Assembly: GCF_023053635.1 (NCBI RefSeq)
Contig: NC_086171.1
Location: 18,928,006 to 18,992,005 of the forward strand
Length of the DNA: 64,000 bases
Direction of reading: 5' to 3'
Source: Elgaria multicarinata webbii
Taxonomy: Eukaryota > Chordata > Lepidosauria > Squamata > Anguidae
How positions within the stretch are numbered: position 1 is the stretch's first letter; every line of letters starts with the position of its first letter. The position numbers were made by a program, and so were the translations under genes. Shown here piece by piece: positions 19,640 to 31,425 of this stretch. Below the pieces are notes generated by a model. The model was not told where the DNA came from, searched no databases, and saw nothing but the letters and a program-made list of their open reading frames with translations.

Positions 19640-20060
19640 CTGATTGACTTCAGGGCTGTCTTCATGGTGCTGGGTTGGCGCCACTCCGCCGACAAACCCC
19701 ATGCTATTGCTGGTGTGCGGTGGTGGCAAGTTGTCATGAGGGGAGGCAGAATGAGCTTTCTGGCGGCCTTTGGGCTCAACGGGCTCACTCACTCCCCCTC
19801 CTGCGGCTTCTGGTGACCAATAGGAGGTTGCCTTCCACTCAGGAACGCCCCTGGAGTGGCTCCGAGAGAGAACAGACCAGCAGAAAAGCCGGGGTGACTT
19901 CACTCTGGCTGGAAAAGTCGGGTTAAGTCCCTGACTTTTCAGCTGCTCATCTTCGCCTCTGCCCCAGGATGGCTTCAAATCTGTGGCTACATCATATAAC
20001 CAATACAGCACGGATTCGGAGCCACCCTGGAGCAAAGATGATGTCAAGACAGTCCCTTAA
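19640..20060 (-). mobile_element. Dispersed family A, copy 2
   Basis: Read on the minus strand it begins AAGGGACTGTCTTGACATCA and ends with GAAGACAGCCCTGAAG, giving inverted ends of the type GGGCTGTCTT. The internal CAGGGACTTAACCCGACTTT motif matches copies 1, 3 and 4. It is non-coding as far as I can see. This copy shows the terminal inverted repeats best. Confidence 0.7.
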
Positions 20061-20692
20061 CTTCTGACCTGCCACTGAAACAAAGGTTTATTGAACTTCC
20101 GCTAAATAATTTTTGGAACAGCCTAATCCAAAAGTTCTACAATGTGGCGAAACATGAAGTTTGAGCGTGCCTTCACTTTGCTACTATTAATGTACATGAA
20201 ACTGGATTTTCATATTACACTGCAACGAAAACAAAATTCACACATTGATGCTACACCTACGAGGATCCCCCTTTATCCTGTGGGCATTCCATACCCCCCC
20301 TCCCCTGTACTGCATGGACCAGCATTTATGGGGTCTGTCAATATATTTCAAGCCCAGAAATGTTCTATAGTCAAATTAGATTGGGAAATGTTCTACTAGG
20401 CAAAATATATACAACCTTTAATGGTGTCTCACTTGGATTTGAAAGCCCTACCAGGAGATACTTAACTGTTTGCAACCGCTTCTAGGGCGGTTTCTCTGCT
20501 TCCAGTGGATGATCTAGATAGAAAAGGTACTATTCATTGAATTGGACATGTTTCAGAAGTCTTCTGCAATGGTATTGGATGTACGAGTGCTAATTGACTG
20601 ACCTGGTGCTTCTGCTTACAAAGCCACTGTGAGTGCTCTTACCATAAGGCAAATTTAGTTTAGTTCAGCTCTGATCAAGTGAGCTGAGAGCA

Positions 20693-20826
20693 GGGGTAGG
20701 CAACATTATGTCCTCTAGATGCTTGGGACAACAACTCCCATCAGCTCCGGCTAGCATGGCCAATGTTCAGGGGTTGTTGGAGGTGTAGTCTAAAATATCT
20801 GAAGGCACTGGGTTGCCTACTTCTGC
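20693..20826. repeat. Fold-back hAT-like MITE copy
   Basis: Starts CAGGGGTAGGCAACATTATG, contains ACAACTCCCATCAGCTCC, and ends CACTGGGTTGCCTACTTCTG, an imperfect inverse of the start. Confidence 0.75.
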
Positions 20827-20877
20827 CCTATGAAATGTAGTCTCCAAGACAGTATGAGACACCTGGTCTGCTATCTG

Positions 20878-21428
20878 TTAGCTTTATCCCATGTACCTGT
20901 TTCCGTCAAATTATCCCCTACAGCGCTAAGCTGGCATTGTTGTTGTTGTTGCTAAATTACACCCCGGGCGGCAGTGTGCCTAAGATCCTTTGCAAAGGGT
21001 TTAAGGGGGGAAATGTAAAAAAATCATAAATCAACGGATAACCCAATCCGATTCAAATTTGGTAGCTCTCCTTAATATCTATTACTGTGCCAATTTTGAT
21101 GTCGTCAGCTTTAAAGCTTACACAGATGTAAGCACTTGTTTCATTTTTCTTTAAACATATCAAATCCTGCTCCTGTGCCCTGGTAGCCGCTCGGAAAACA
21201 ACAAACGATTCGCTCGAAAACTAGTAGCAAAATAGCTAGATTCTTTTCCCTTTATAGCACAATTAAAGCAGGATGCATGGGAGTACTTCACAGTCAAAGC
21301 AGATTATAAACTGGAAAACTTCAGAGTACTTCACAATAAAAGCAGATTATAAACTAGAAAACTTTGGAGTCCTTTGCACGCAATTCACAGTGATTGCACA
21401 GTATAACACTGGTGTGATAAAGCTTTGT
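20878..21428 (+). repeat. Dispersed family D, copy 1
   Basis: This copy aligns by eye with 43475-44610 on the opposite strand. Shared parts are ACCTGTTTCC, ATTATCCCC, GGGCGGCA, a GGGTTTAAGGGGGG tract, TTCAAATTTGGTA-like, a CAGATGTAAGCA segment, and a duplicated TACTTCACA...AAAGCAGATTATAAACT motif. The class is unknown; I saw neither terminal inverted repeats nor an A-tail. Confidence 0.65.
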
Positions 21429-22790
21429 GATAGGGAGAACCAGAATTTATTTGTTATACAAGGATCTGTTGTATGCAACGGGGTGGGGGTGGGGAGTGTA
21501 AACTGGGCACTTCGTTCATCCTGCATTTAAAGCTTGCAAGTGTATCCTTCAAAACTTTCTGTCTGTGCTCTGATTGATGAAAGCCACCATTTCCAAAAGT
21601 TGCCCTAATCATTTCTCTCTCTCATTTTTGTAAATAAATCCTCCTTTCTTGCAGCTAGCACAGCTAAACCATGACACACAGCAGATTAACTGGAAATATT
21701 TAACTGGGGAGCCACTAGCACTATTCTGCATTAGTTTAATAGTTTGACATGTTGATAATTCGTTTGAGCTGTGACTTTGGAGGCGGGGGAGCTGCATTTT
21801 TATATGTTTTTCTCCCTTAAAAGATCCTTTTGTGCTTGTTGTTTTGCTAAAGTAATCTACAAATTATAATCACAGCAGTGGAATATATAAAAGATGTCAT
21901 TTAGAATAGAAATCTTAGTAGACTTGGTCACCGGTTACGTCACTCTCTGCAGTATCTTTTTTTTATGATTCATAAGTTTGTTCCTTACTATTTCTGCATA
22001 TCAGCAGATAAGCTGGCAAGAATACATGCAATCCAATTTGTGGGCGCAACCTCTCCTGCCCTGAAGAGATCTGTCTAATTACATGGCCACATTCAGAAGT
22101 GCTGTTAGCTGGCTTGGGTTAACAAACAGGTTCCATGTAGCTTCCAAAACTTTTTCTTTTTTTGTATTATTTCTAAAGGGTCCGAGGATCCCATTTATCT
22201 TTTATAAGCTTAATTGCATGGAGTGGTGTAATAATACAGTATGTTGTCGTCAAAAGCAAGTGCCTCAGTTTCCCCAATTTGTTAGTCTGTTTCTCAAAGG
22301 TTCACCAAGCTTTTCACACATTCGAGGTCACAAGCGTAGCACCACACCTGGAAAATGTGGAGCTTAAATGATGCTATCGGATCCACTTAGCATATTGAAC
22401 CAATCCACTAAGTTACGTATATTGATCAATGGCAGGGGCAGGTTTTTATGGTCCTCTGGCCAAAGTCCCCTCAATGGGCTTCTTCCTTCGGTGAGTCTTC
22501 TCACCACCTTCATCAAGAGCTGCAATTGTTGCTCACCCTCTTCCTCCTCATTGCTGCCACTTGCTTTCTTGACAGGCAGAGAGCCAGGAAGCAGGTAAGC
22601 AGTGGCATCGACTGCACCTCCTCGCTACCACTGCTGTTTGGGCCAGAGTGAGAGCCTTGCAGGTTGCAAGTCCACGGGGCTGTTGTCTGTGGGCCCCTGC
22701 TGGGGTGTGGGCCCTCTTTCAACATTGACGTAGCCTTCATTTGAAATGTTTTGAGAGCTATGGCTTAAAACAACAGATTAATGGAATTCT
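21429..22790. other. Intergenic, nothing recognised
   Basis: No repeat family I know and no plausible exon; several short open frames are chance readings. Confidence 0.45.
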
Positions 22791-23440
22791 TTAATAATAA
22801 TAATTAATAATAATAATAATAATTTTTTTCTTACCCGCCTCTCCATTTTGATCGAGGCGGGGAACAACAGTAAATATAAAATACATAAAAGTGAATTAAA
22901 ACATAATATACATTGTTAAAACATCCTAAAATCATTCTACAAGCATCCTAAAATCCCACTGGATAGGCCTGCTGGAAGAGATCAGTGTTTATAGCTTTCT
23001 TGAATGCTAATAGACTGTTAAGTTGACGAGTCTCCACCGGCAAGACTTTCCACAGGCTGGGAGCAGCAGAAGAGAAGGTCCTCTGGGTAATGGTTGTCAG
23101 CCTAACTTTGGTAGACTGAAGTAGATTCTTCCCAGAGGACCTGACTGTGCGGGGCGGATTGTACGGGAGAAGGAGATCCCGCAGGTAGCCTGGACCCAAA
23201 CCATGTAGGGCTTTAAAGGTGATAACCAACACTTTATACTTTGCCTGGAAACATTGGCAGCCAGTGAAGAGATTATAAAACTGGTGTAAAAGCAGTATGA
23301 ACTTTAAAGTGATAGTCCTTTTACCATTGTGAACCAGGCTTCTAGTTGGATCATATGTTGAGTCTAGTCTAGGAGCCAAGTTAAATCTGGCAGTGTGAAT
23401 TGCATATGCTACATCTCTAGTGCCTATATTTCTGATCAAT
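22791..23440 (-). mobile_element. L2-like LINE, ORF2 C-terminus and 3' end
   Basis: On the minus strand 23439-22948 gives a 163-codon frame. It contains YKVLVITFKALHGLGPGYLR, TFSSAAPSLWKVLP and a final AFKKAINTDLFQQA segment. This is the conserved end of L2-type ORF2 proteins after the reverse transcriptase. The 3' end reads CAAAATGGAGAGGCGGGTAA and passes into an (AAT)n tract at 22791-22822. The copy at 26495-26780 on the other strand has the same 3' end. Confidence 0.85.
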
Positions 23441-24092
23441 TTGTGAAGTCAGTATATTTCCCTCTCAGTTAAACTTCTAAGATTATGCTAATATAAATCT
23501 GTTACATAAGCTTAATTCCCTGGAGGATTAGCTGTAGGCACAGGCGGACATTTTGATAACCAATTGTAGCAATGTAATCACAGGATGCGAGGAACAAAAT
23601 ATAGTTACGGTGAAACCTACAACAGTCTTTTGCATCACCAAGGCTTCCCACTGTGTACTTGGTAGCCTGTTACTTCTGCTCTGATTATGCTGCATATAAC
23701 ATGTGGTTACATGCACCTGTAAATTCTAATGTGTGTTGAATTCATGCTGTGAAGCTGTCCATCTGATTAAAGAATGTTGTTGGAATAACCAAGACTGGGA
23801 AACTATTGAAAATTAGAGGCACAAGAATCCAAAAATTTAAGGGCCTTGGAGAGAGCAAAGTATCTACTTGTGTTGGAGGTGAAATATCGGACAATTCCTT
23901 CATGCATCAGGCAAACAGGTGTTTATCTAAAAGTTTCACTCTTGTGGGGATTTGACTATGCAAGGCCAATCAATGTTTTTTCCTTACAGGACGCATAAAC
24001 TGCTTGAAGAAAGGGCAAATCCTGTGCAGATGTAACATTTAATAATGGTTTTCCATAACTATGCTTAAGTCTCCCAGTACCTAAACCACAGG
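23441..24092. other. Intergenic, nothing recognised
   Basis: I see no gene or known repeat in these 650 bp. Confidence 0.45.
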
Positions 24093-24286
24093 GGCTGTTC
24101 AGACAACATGCTAAGCAATAATTAGGCTGCTAACCCTTTTGTAGCAAGTGGTTAGTGAGCATTTTTAAAGCGAGGTTATGTAGCCACCATGGTTAAGAAT
24201 GGTTCACACGACACACTAAGCTATAATGTTTATCTCAAAATGCTTAACCACCATGGCTTAGCATGTCATCTGAGCAGGGTCATAGT
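24093..24286. mobile_element. TIR-bearing MITE, GCTGTTCAGACAACATGCTAAG family
   Basis: Starts GGCTGTTCAGACAACATGCT and ends GGCTTAGCATGTCATCTGAG then CAGG. The ends are inverted repeats with few differences. A second, diverged relative is at 55631-55884 (GCCTGTTCAGAAGACACCTT ... TGTCATCTGAACAGG). Confidence 0.7.
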
Positions 24287-24452
24287 TAAAGTGCGACTGG
24301 AAATCAGGCTGTGAAACCACAGTTTGCAAACTGATTTGTATTAACCATGGTTATGCATTGCATCTTCATGGATCTAGGAGTACTCCCAAACTATGAACCA
24401 GATCTTTCAGAGAGAGTGCAACCCCATCCAGAACAGCCAATGAGCCTATCTC

Positions 24453-24620
24453 ATAGAATCATAGAATAGCAGAGTTGGAGAGGACCTACAAGGCCATCGA
24501 GTCCAACCCCCTGCTCAATGCAGGAATCCACCCTAAAGCATCCCTGACAGACGGTTGTCCAGCTGCCTCTTGAATGCCTCTAGTGTGGGAGAGCCCACAA
24601 TCTCCCTGACTCCGGAACCA
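24453..24620 (-). mobile_element. CR1 LINE 3' end
   Basis: Reads CATAGAATCATAGAATAGCA at the left, the CR1 3' terminal octamer-like repeat in reverse, followed by GAGTTGGAGAGGACCTACAA and AGGCATTCAAGAGGCAGCTG in reverse. It matches the end of the CR1 at 62430-62545. Confidence 0.85.
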
Positions 24621-24839
24621 CTCACCCCCAGGGTTTCCATCTTGCCAGGATTCAGCTTCAGTTTATTGGCCTTCATCCAGCCTGTCATTGAATCTAGGGA
24701 CAGATCAGTTTGATCAGAGTGGATGTTTGGAGTGCTGGGAAATAGGTGTTCTACCACAGTGTATATTCGGAACAGCAGCTCTTCCTTGTCATGTATATCA
24801 GAAATCGTTCCAGTATTGAGATCAGTTGAGGGGGCCCTC

Positions 24840-25146
24840 CTCTGCGTCCCACTGTTGGGAGAGGTACATTAAATGGATATGCAAGAGTGGGCTTTCTCAG
24901 CTGTGGTGCCCTGGGTATGGGATGCCCTCCCCCTAGAGGGCTCGGATGGCTCCTCATCCAAACGTTTGGGTCTCAGTGACCATAGCTTGGTTTGACTTAC
25001 CAGTGCTAATTTTATACTGGATTGTGGGTTTTTGTATTGTTTTAAGGTTTTATGGTGTGTGTGTGTGTGTGTGTGTGTTATTGCTTGCATCCCATCCTGA
25101 GATCTTTTGATATAGGGTGGCTTAGAAATATTTTAACAAATAAATA
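24840..25146 (+). mobile_element. L2-like LINE 3' end
   Basis: A decayed AFSAVVPWVWDALPLE reading is followed by a non-coding 3' end GGTGGCTTAGAAATATTTTA and AACAAATAAATA. A (TG)n microsatellite at 25053-25078 lies inside. Confidence 0.65.
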
Positions 25147-25450
25147 TATCCATACTATATATGTGCCATGGGAAAGATTCATCCCATGCATTCTTAGGTT
25201 ACTTGGGAAAATCAAATCCTAGCACTTCATCCCTTGAGCTTGAAATGCATGAAGGCCCTCCTTTGTGGGGAGTTGGCACAAATTTGCCTACCTGACCCTA
25301 CAAAAAGGATTCTCCCTGATAGACTCTTCCCCCATCCTGACCTTTTGAAGACTGGAATTCACTAAATAATACCACGTTTTCATTTTTCTGAGAGAAGCTT
25401 GCTTTGGGGAAGAGCTATGGGAACGTAGCAAAGTGCCTTACACTCTGAGC

Positions 25451-25795
25451 GTCTCTACATTAAAGGAAATTGCATTGTTTACCTGGGGCTTTTGTGCTTC
25501 CTTGTTCTTTGGAATGATTGATTGGGCTGCATTACACGGAAGGAGAGGGGTGACAAGGGGTTTGAATTGAATACTTCTGCTCCATTCAGTTCTATTGAGA
25601 CATCGCCATCTACTGGTGGAAGATCCTGCTGTTCCCCATCTATTACCACTTTAAAAGTTGTTCTTTTTATTCCGGGATTTCCGGAGGATTCCATGGGAGA
25701 TGTCCTGGTTGTTGACAACATGAAATCGACCCAAAAACTTCTGTGCGCACCAATCACAAGTGTGCAATAAATTGCTTGTTTAGAGGAGCCCACAG
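25451..25795. mobile_element. Dispersed family C, copy 1
   Basis: Aligns by eye over its length with 29554-29895. Shared blocks are TTTGTGCTTCCTTG, GGTTTGAATTGAATACTTC, CCACTTTAAAAGT, GGAGATGTCC with GTTGTT, and GCTTGTTTAGAGGAGCCC at the end. There is no coding capacity. It ends 24 bp before the SPIN element. Confidence 0.65.
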
Positions 25796-25818
25796 TGAGA
25801 TCATTGGTCCATCTAGAG

Positions 25819-26121
25819 CAGCGGTTCTCAACCTGTGGGTCGGGACCCCTTTGGGGGTCGAATGACCCTTTCACAGGGGTCGCCTAAGACCATCGGAAAA
25901 CACATATTTCCGATGGTTTTAGGAAACTGTATTGACTGAACTATGTCATGTATCATCTTTTGTATTATTAAAGCTATTGTTATGTATTATTTTCATTAGC
26001 AAACCATCCCATGACAATGGATCGTGTAGAGAAGAACGAAAATAATTTTATGGTTGGGGGTCACCACAACATGAGGAACTGTATTAAAGGGTCGCGGCAT
26101 TAGGAAGGTTGAGAACCACTG
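25819..26121 (+). mobile_element. SPIN-type non-autonomous hAT element
   Basis: The 303-bp element starts CAGCGGTTCTCAACCTGTGG and ends GGTTGAGAACCACTG. It has perfect 8-bp target duplications ATCTAGAG at 25811-25818 and 26122-26129, fitting the hAT nTCTAGAn preference. Internal phrases TTTGGGGGTCGAATGACCCT, AAACACATATTTCCGATGG and GGGTCACCACAACATGAGGA are those I recall for SPIN ('Space Invaders') elements. SPIN elements are known for horizontal spread among tetrapods, including Anolis lizards. No transposase is encoded, as expected of the short SPIN_NA form. Confidence 0.9.
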
Positions 26122-26149
26122 ATCTAGAGCATTATTGTCTACGCCAGGA

Positions 26150-26258
26150 GTAGGTAGTCTTGTGTCCTCCAGATGTTTAGGACTACATGCTAGTTAGGGC
26201 TTATGGGAGTTGTAGTTCAAAGCATTTGGGAGGGCATCAGATTGCCTACCCCTGATCT
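26150..26258. repeat. Fold-back hAT-like MITE copy
   Basis: Runs from CCAGGAGTAGGTAGTCTTGT to CATCAGATTGCCTACCCCTG with the internal TATGGGAGTTGTAGTTCAAA arm. Confidence 0.75.
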
Positions 26259-26262
26259 ACAC

Positions 26263-26390
26263 TCATTAGCAGCGGCTCCCCAGGTTTTCAGGCAGGAGTT
26301 TTTCTGACCTGGAGGTGCCACAGATTCTACCTGGGACCTCCAACATGCAAAGCAGGTGCTCTGCCTCCGAGATTCAGCCCCTTCTCTATC
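26263..26390 (-). mobile_element. tRNA-derived SINE (minus strand)
   Basis: The reverse complement starts with a tRNA-like head and contains GAGCACCTGCTTTGCATGTT, then a B-box-like region and CCTGGGGAGCCGCTGCTAAT. It belongs to the common squamate 'GGTAGAGCATCTGC' SINE type, also at 52968-53106 and 61385-61499. It is too diverged to be a tRNA gene. Confidence 0.65.
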
Positions 26391-26494
26391 ATTCGGTTTC
26401 AGCAGCGAGTTGTAGCAGAGTTGGGTTATTGTGCTTTGAATCCCTCAGATTGCGCTTTGCAAATCTTTTTGGCTTTGTGAGTCCTGGGCCCTGC

Positions 26495-26780
26495 TTGGCA
26501 CTGCTGCTCCCAGACTGTGGAATGGCCTGCCGGAGGAGACTGGTCAACTTAACAGTCTACTAGCATTCAAGAAAGCTATAAAGACTGATCTCTTCCGGCA
26601 GGCCTATCCAGTGGGATTTTAGGATGTTTTTAGAATGTTTTAGGATGCTTTTAGGATGTTTTTAACAATGTATATTATGTTTTAATTCAGTTTTATGTAT
26701 TTTATCGCTTGTTGTTCCCCACCTCAATCAAAATGGAGAGGCGGGTAAGAAATGACGTTGTTGTTGTTGTTGTAGCTTCA
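26495..26780 (+). mobile_element. L2-like LINE 3' end
   Basis: Reads LLLPDCGMACRR-like remnants, then AGCATTCAAGAAAGCTATAA, TTCCGGCAGGCCTATCCAGT and CAAAATGGAGAGGCGGGTAA, ending in (GTT)n. It is the same family as 22791-23440 in the opposite orientation. Confidence 0.85.
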
Positions 26781-27234
26781 GTCTTTGAATCTGATTTAAG
26801 TTCTCTCTGGACCACATGAATGGTTGCAAGCGACACTGGTATCTCTGGGTAGCCAGAATACCGTGCCCATTTGATTACAGCCTTGTTTTGATATCGCCTT
26901 TTCTTTTTTCTCCCTCTGTTATATTTCATGTTTACCATGCCAAATTGTATCAGTGGGAGGGAGAAAAACATATAGAAAATACCCCACCATTCTGTGGCAA
27001 GCATTTCTAAGCAAAACCTCGGGGGGGGGGCTGAGTTATCTCTGAGTCACTATCAAAACACTAATTATTAGGAGGAATGATAAGAAGCATTGTTGTTTTT
27101 AAAGTCTTATCCCTGTCTTTTCTCTCTCTCTTCCCCAAGAACTGACACCCAGGATTTCTCTAGTCTTGGTGATATTCCTTCCCCTCCCACCCCATTTACT
27201 TCCAGATCCTGCGGCTGCCTAAACGCTTCAAAAG

Positions 27235-27596
27235 CCCTGCGATGGCTGCACAGTGGCACTACCTTGGTTACACCTCGCAGCCATTGTGGAGCTTTTCCGC
27301 GAAGCTGCAAATTAAAGAAGTCAAGGACTTACCCCGACTTTTTCACTGGAGCAAGGCAAGTATGGCACATCCGCCATCTAGCTTCACTCTGGCGTTGCGG
27401 CAGAGGCATTCCTGGGCGGATGGCAACCCTTGGTCGGTCCCTGCCCACCCAGGCAGAGGGCAGGGGGCGGGCCTGGTGAGCCAAACAGCCACCAGCGCAC
27501 CATCCCTCTGCATCGGGATTAGCTGCCGCCACTCCGCAGCAGAGAAAGCGCGGCAGCAACCTGGCGCTGTCAAAGCAGGGCCCTTGTTTTTCATGA
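27235..27596 (+). mobile_element. Dispersed family A, copy 3
   Basis: Contains GTCAAGGACTTACCCCGACT, the family A core, preceded by GGTTACACCTCGCAGCC (compare GGTTACATGACGCAGCC in copy 4). It ends GGCGCTGTCAAAGCAGGGCC. Several overlapping open frames on both strands are by-products of its high GC content. Confidence 0.65.
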
Positions 27597-27599
27597 TCT

Positions 27600-29150
27600 C
27601 TGGATCATTTTTCTCTCTGTTTCAGTCTGTTTGTTCACCTGATGAAAGACCCATGTTTGCAACTTTTGGAATGGAAAACTGCTGTGATGTAGTCATACAT
27701 AGTTGCCTTCAGGTGGAGAGTGAACAGCAGGAGCTTGGCTTTTAATTAGGGGATAAGCAGCGGTCTGGGGGTGGGGAGCAGTCAACCCCTAAGACGCTAG
27801 CCTTGTGTCTACTCAGGGGTTTGATGGAAGCACAGGTCGAAAGTTGAAGGCTCTGCTATCAAGGAAAACCAAAGTATTTCCAAAGGAAATCTCTTAAAAC
27901 GGGTCATTTCTTGTGCATCCTCTCCAGGAAGCTTTAGTAAGGCTTCTAAGTCTCATTTTGTCTTTTCCATCTTCATATAGTAAGAGCTTTGACCTTAGTT
28001 TCGTATGGGGGGAAATGGGATGGCACGTCCTCAAAAAGGGCGTGGCTGCAGCAGAAAATACTACTATACTTTTGAGGCTCCTGCATGACCCAGTGATATA
28101 AATAATATTAGGGTAAAATTTCAGCTTGCAGGAAAAGTGTATTCATTGTATTGTTGATGCATGTTTGCTTTTCCTTGCCTGGGGGCATAGCTTGGTTACC
28201 CTCCCAGAGGGCATTACTTTTTTTTTGTTTAGTACTCGTTCAGTGTCATGCCATTTACTTGTTACAGCTGTTTCCTGTCAAGACTGAGACACATACACAG
28301 AATTCCCCACAGGTTGGTGCATTTCTGGCACCAGACGGAGCTGGACGTAGTTCTTTCTGCCAGGTTTCCAGGACGTTGGAGGAGTAGAGAGTGGTCTGCT
28401 GAAGGTTGTTCCTGGACTTGTTTACCCAGAATGTGTGCTGCTCTGACTCATCTGTCACAACCCCTTTCTATGCACAGATTCTGGCGCTTCTTTATCAATA
28501 CGTTTCAGTTACTAAAAATAGAAGGTAGCAAAACCACAATGCACATCACATATTGTGAATCATCAAGACGTGCATAAACATGCAGCCACATCTCAATTAA
28601 GTTACTTCCTTTCAAATCATACATATCCAAAAAGAGCCATCACAAATAAATTGACAAATTGTGTGCACGGCAAAATTCACCTAAAAGCAATCATATCAAC
28701 TACTGTAAAGAAATATGCCTGAACCTTGAAGAAACTTTCTCTTTTTTATCTGGGGTTTAAATACAGAAATACTTTAAGGGGAAAAACAAATATTGAGACC
28801 AGAGTGGGGACCACTCTGCATTTTTACCTCACAGTTGACAGGTGAATTTGTGTGGTGCCTCACCAAGGATATCAAATGGTCTGTGTGGGGGACTTGGAAT
28901 GCATGATAGTGAGATTGAAGCAAGGTAAAATGAAGCAGGAAATGACCTTGCAACCCAGAAAGGGGAATAGGAACTGACCCTTCTCTCAATCTAATAAATA
29001 CTCGTCTGCAATCTATCTAAAAAGGGACTGGAGTGACAGGTGTCTTGTCATTTCTTTTCCTCCCAAGCTCTTTTCCTCTCAGTGCTGTCCTGCTCTATCT
29101 TCTGCTTCTACCTGCTCCTACTTTGTCCAGTTTCTCTTCCCTTTGCATCT
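27600..29150. other. Intergenic, nothing recognised
   Basis: I found no gene, known repeat or RNA gene here. Confidence 0.45.
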
Positions 29151-29245
29151 GCTTAAGAACATAAGAAGAGCCATGCTGGATCAGACCAAGGGTCCATCTA
29201 GTCCAGCACTCTGTTCACGCAGTGGCCAGCTAGCCTTGTTGCCCT
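29151..29245 (-). mobile_element. CR1 3' terminal fragment
   Basis: Contains AAGAACATAAGAAGAGCCAT and GACCAAGGGTCCATCTAGTC, the reverse complement of the CR1 3' end seen also at 52188 and 57027. Confidence 0.85.
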
Positions 29246-29553
29246 CTGGTAACATTCCAGACTTGGTTTCTTTCTCTTCCCCTGAGTGGTACAATCACTA
29301 TTACTGTCCCCCAATTCCCTTTCTGGGTCTGGAATGGTGGAAAGATCTTTCCTACCCTAGGGTGTTAAGCTGAGGAAACCCTGGACTGGGCTTTATTCTC
29401 CAAGCAGTTAGAGTGTTTGTAAACATTCCACAGCATTGCAGTAGAACGGCTTAATCTGTTTTCATTGCCACCATAAAATCCTTTTGCCTACATAATATAG
29501 AATAACTAATACAGTACTCAAAATTTGCAGCACAGAAATGCTCCTTTGGGTGT

Positions 29554-29895
29554 CGTCACATTGCTTACCCGGGGTATTTGTGCTTCCTGCTTTTTGGTGC
29601 TATTGTTATGGGCTTAAATGCACAGACAGAGAGTGGCAACCACATGGTTTGAATTGAATACTTCCCCTCTGTTCAGTTCCATTAAGTTCCATTGAGTCAG
29701 CGTATCTAGTGGTGGAAGATCTCACTTTTTTCAGAGGTTACCACTTTAAAAGTGGTTCTTTTCAACACGGAATTTCCAATGGATGCCACAGGAGATGTCC
29801 CAGTTGTTCATGATGTCATTTAAAAGATCCACAAACTTTCATGAGTGGCCAATCATGAGCATGCAATGAATCCCTCATTTAGAGGAACCCTTTAT
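29554..29895. mobile_element. Dispersed family C, copy 2
   Basis: Second copy of the family at 25451-25795, with GTTTGAATTGAATACTTCC, ACCACTTTAAAAGTGGTTCT, GGAGATGTCCCAGTTGTT and CTCATTTAGAGGAACCC. The two copies differ at many positions, indicating an old family. Confidence 0.65.
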
Positions 29896-30504
29896 CAGGA
29901 GGTAATCACTTCTGAAATTTGTGCAGAGGGAGGTGTCAAGAGCTTGCAGAATGGAATTCCTTTACAGGCGATTACAAGACAACTGCAAGAAGGATTTGTA
30001 GAGCACATTGCTAAAAAATAATAATTCAACAATCATTTGTAATTTGTCAGTTAACTATAGAACTTCATTTCTGTTCCTTCTATTTGACTTTGTTTTTCAA
30101 ATGTCCTCTCACAAAACACCCATTCAGGCATCTACGTCCAACATATTCTGCAGTAGGAATCAAAACAAATAATTTATTTAGCTTCTCTATAATTTCCCTA
30201 CACCTCTGTAGTATTCCCTTCATGCTGTGGCCTAATGGCTAGTTACTTGTTTCTGTTGCAGATAATTTTTAACTGCTCACCAAATCTGGTTACTATGTAC
30301 CTTAAGAGGTTTTAAGGAGCTTGAATGTAAAATCATTGATTTAACAAATATGTGTGACTTGACACTAAAATTTCCAACCTATCAGACGATCAGAAGGTAG
30401 CCAATGTTACACCAATATTTTAAAAGGGGATTTGCAAGAACCCAGGAAATTACAGGCTTGTTAACCTATTTTCTGTCATGAGTAAACATATATATATATA
30501 TATA
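29896..30504. other. Intergenic, nothing recognised except (TA)n
   Basis: A (TA)n run lies at 30488-30507. Nothing else is recognisable. Confidence 0.45.
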
Positions 30505-30870
30505 TATAGCCCTTAACAAGGCGGCTTACATAATAAAATATGTAATACATTAAAAAAGCAACACCTAAATTGCAACATTTGATAACATTCAAAAATAATT
30601 TAAAACCTAGGTCAGTTAAAAATAAACAGTATATAATAGAAAAACAATGCTAAAAACATTTCACAACAGCTCAATTTTTAAAACCTGCAAGAATTAAATG
30701 AATCACATTCAATAAAAAACAGCCTGGAATAATACATTTTAAAAAACCTGTTTAAAAGCTATGAAAGTTGAGGCCATGTGAAGCTCAATGGGTAGGAAGT
30801 TACATATCATGGGGACCACCACACAGAAGGCCCTGCCTTTTGCTTGCCAGCCAAATTGACCTTACGGATT
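30505..30870 (-). mobile_element. Decayed LINE 3' region
   Basis: AACAAGGCGGCTTACATAAT with many AAAACA phrases is the reverse of a LINE 3' UTR (GTAAGCCGCCTTGT). The right part reads GGGGACCACCACACAGAAGG on the plus strand, part of the coding end of this LINE type. Confidence 0.55.
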
Positions 30871-31191
30871 GGTCTACAGAGGTCCACTGAGTCGGATCTT
30901 AATGTCCAAACAAGCTCAGTTGGGTGTAGGCGATCTTTCAAGTAACATGGTCCCAAATTTTGCTGAAGATGAATCAGCAAGGCTTCGTCAAAGGAAGTCC
31001 TGTGTCCCCAACTTGTTAGAATCCTTGGAAGGTGTCAATATACATGTAGATGCAGGTAGTCCCATTTTGGCTGGTAGCAAATTTGTTTACCTATTTTTGT
31101 TTACCTATTTTAAACCACATTCTTTACTTTGCTTTGAATATGTAGTTCATACAAATTTTTGATGTTCTTTGGTGACAAAATTACATTTTAA

Positions 31192-31425
31192 AAATACAGT
31201 CGACAGGCTTGGATCCAGACCGGGTTCTAGTCTCCACTTGGCCATGGAAACCCACTGGGTGACTTTGGGGCAGTCACACTCAGCCCAACCTACCTCACAG
31301 GGTTGTTGTTGTTGTGAGGATGAAATAGAGAGGAGGAGGATTACGTATGTTGCCTTGGGTTCCTTGCAAGAGGTAAAAAGGTGGGATATCAATGCAATAA
31401 ATAAATCAATCAATAAATAAATAAG
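31192..31425 (+). mobile_element. CORE-type tRNA-derived SINE
   Basis: Contains a B-box-like GGGTTCTAGTCTCC, the CORE/MIR-like ACTGGGTGACTTTGGGGCAG, CCTACCTCACAGGGTTGTTG, and a 3' end GGTGGGATATCAATGCAATA with (AAAT)n. This order is typical of MIR-related squamate SINEs. Confidence 0.75.

Noticed and set aside
26263-26390. tRNA-like boxes
   Set aside because: They belong to the head of a decayed SINE; no complete cloverleaf can be drawn.
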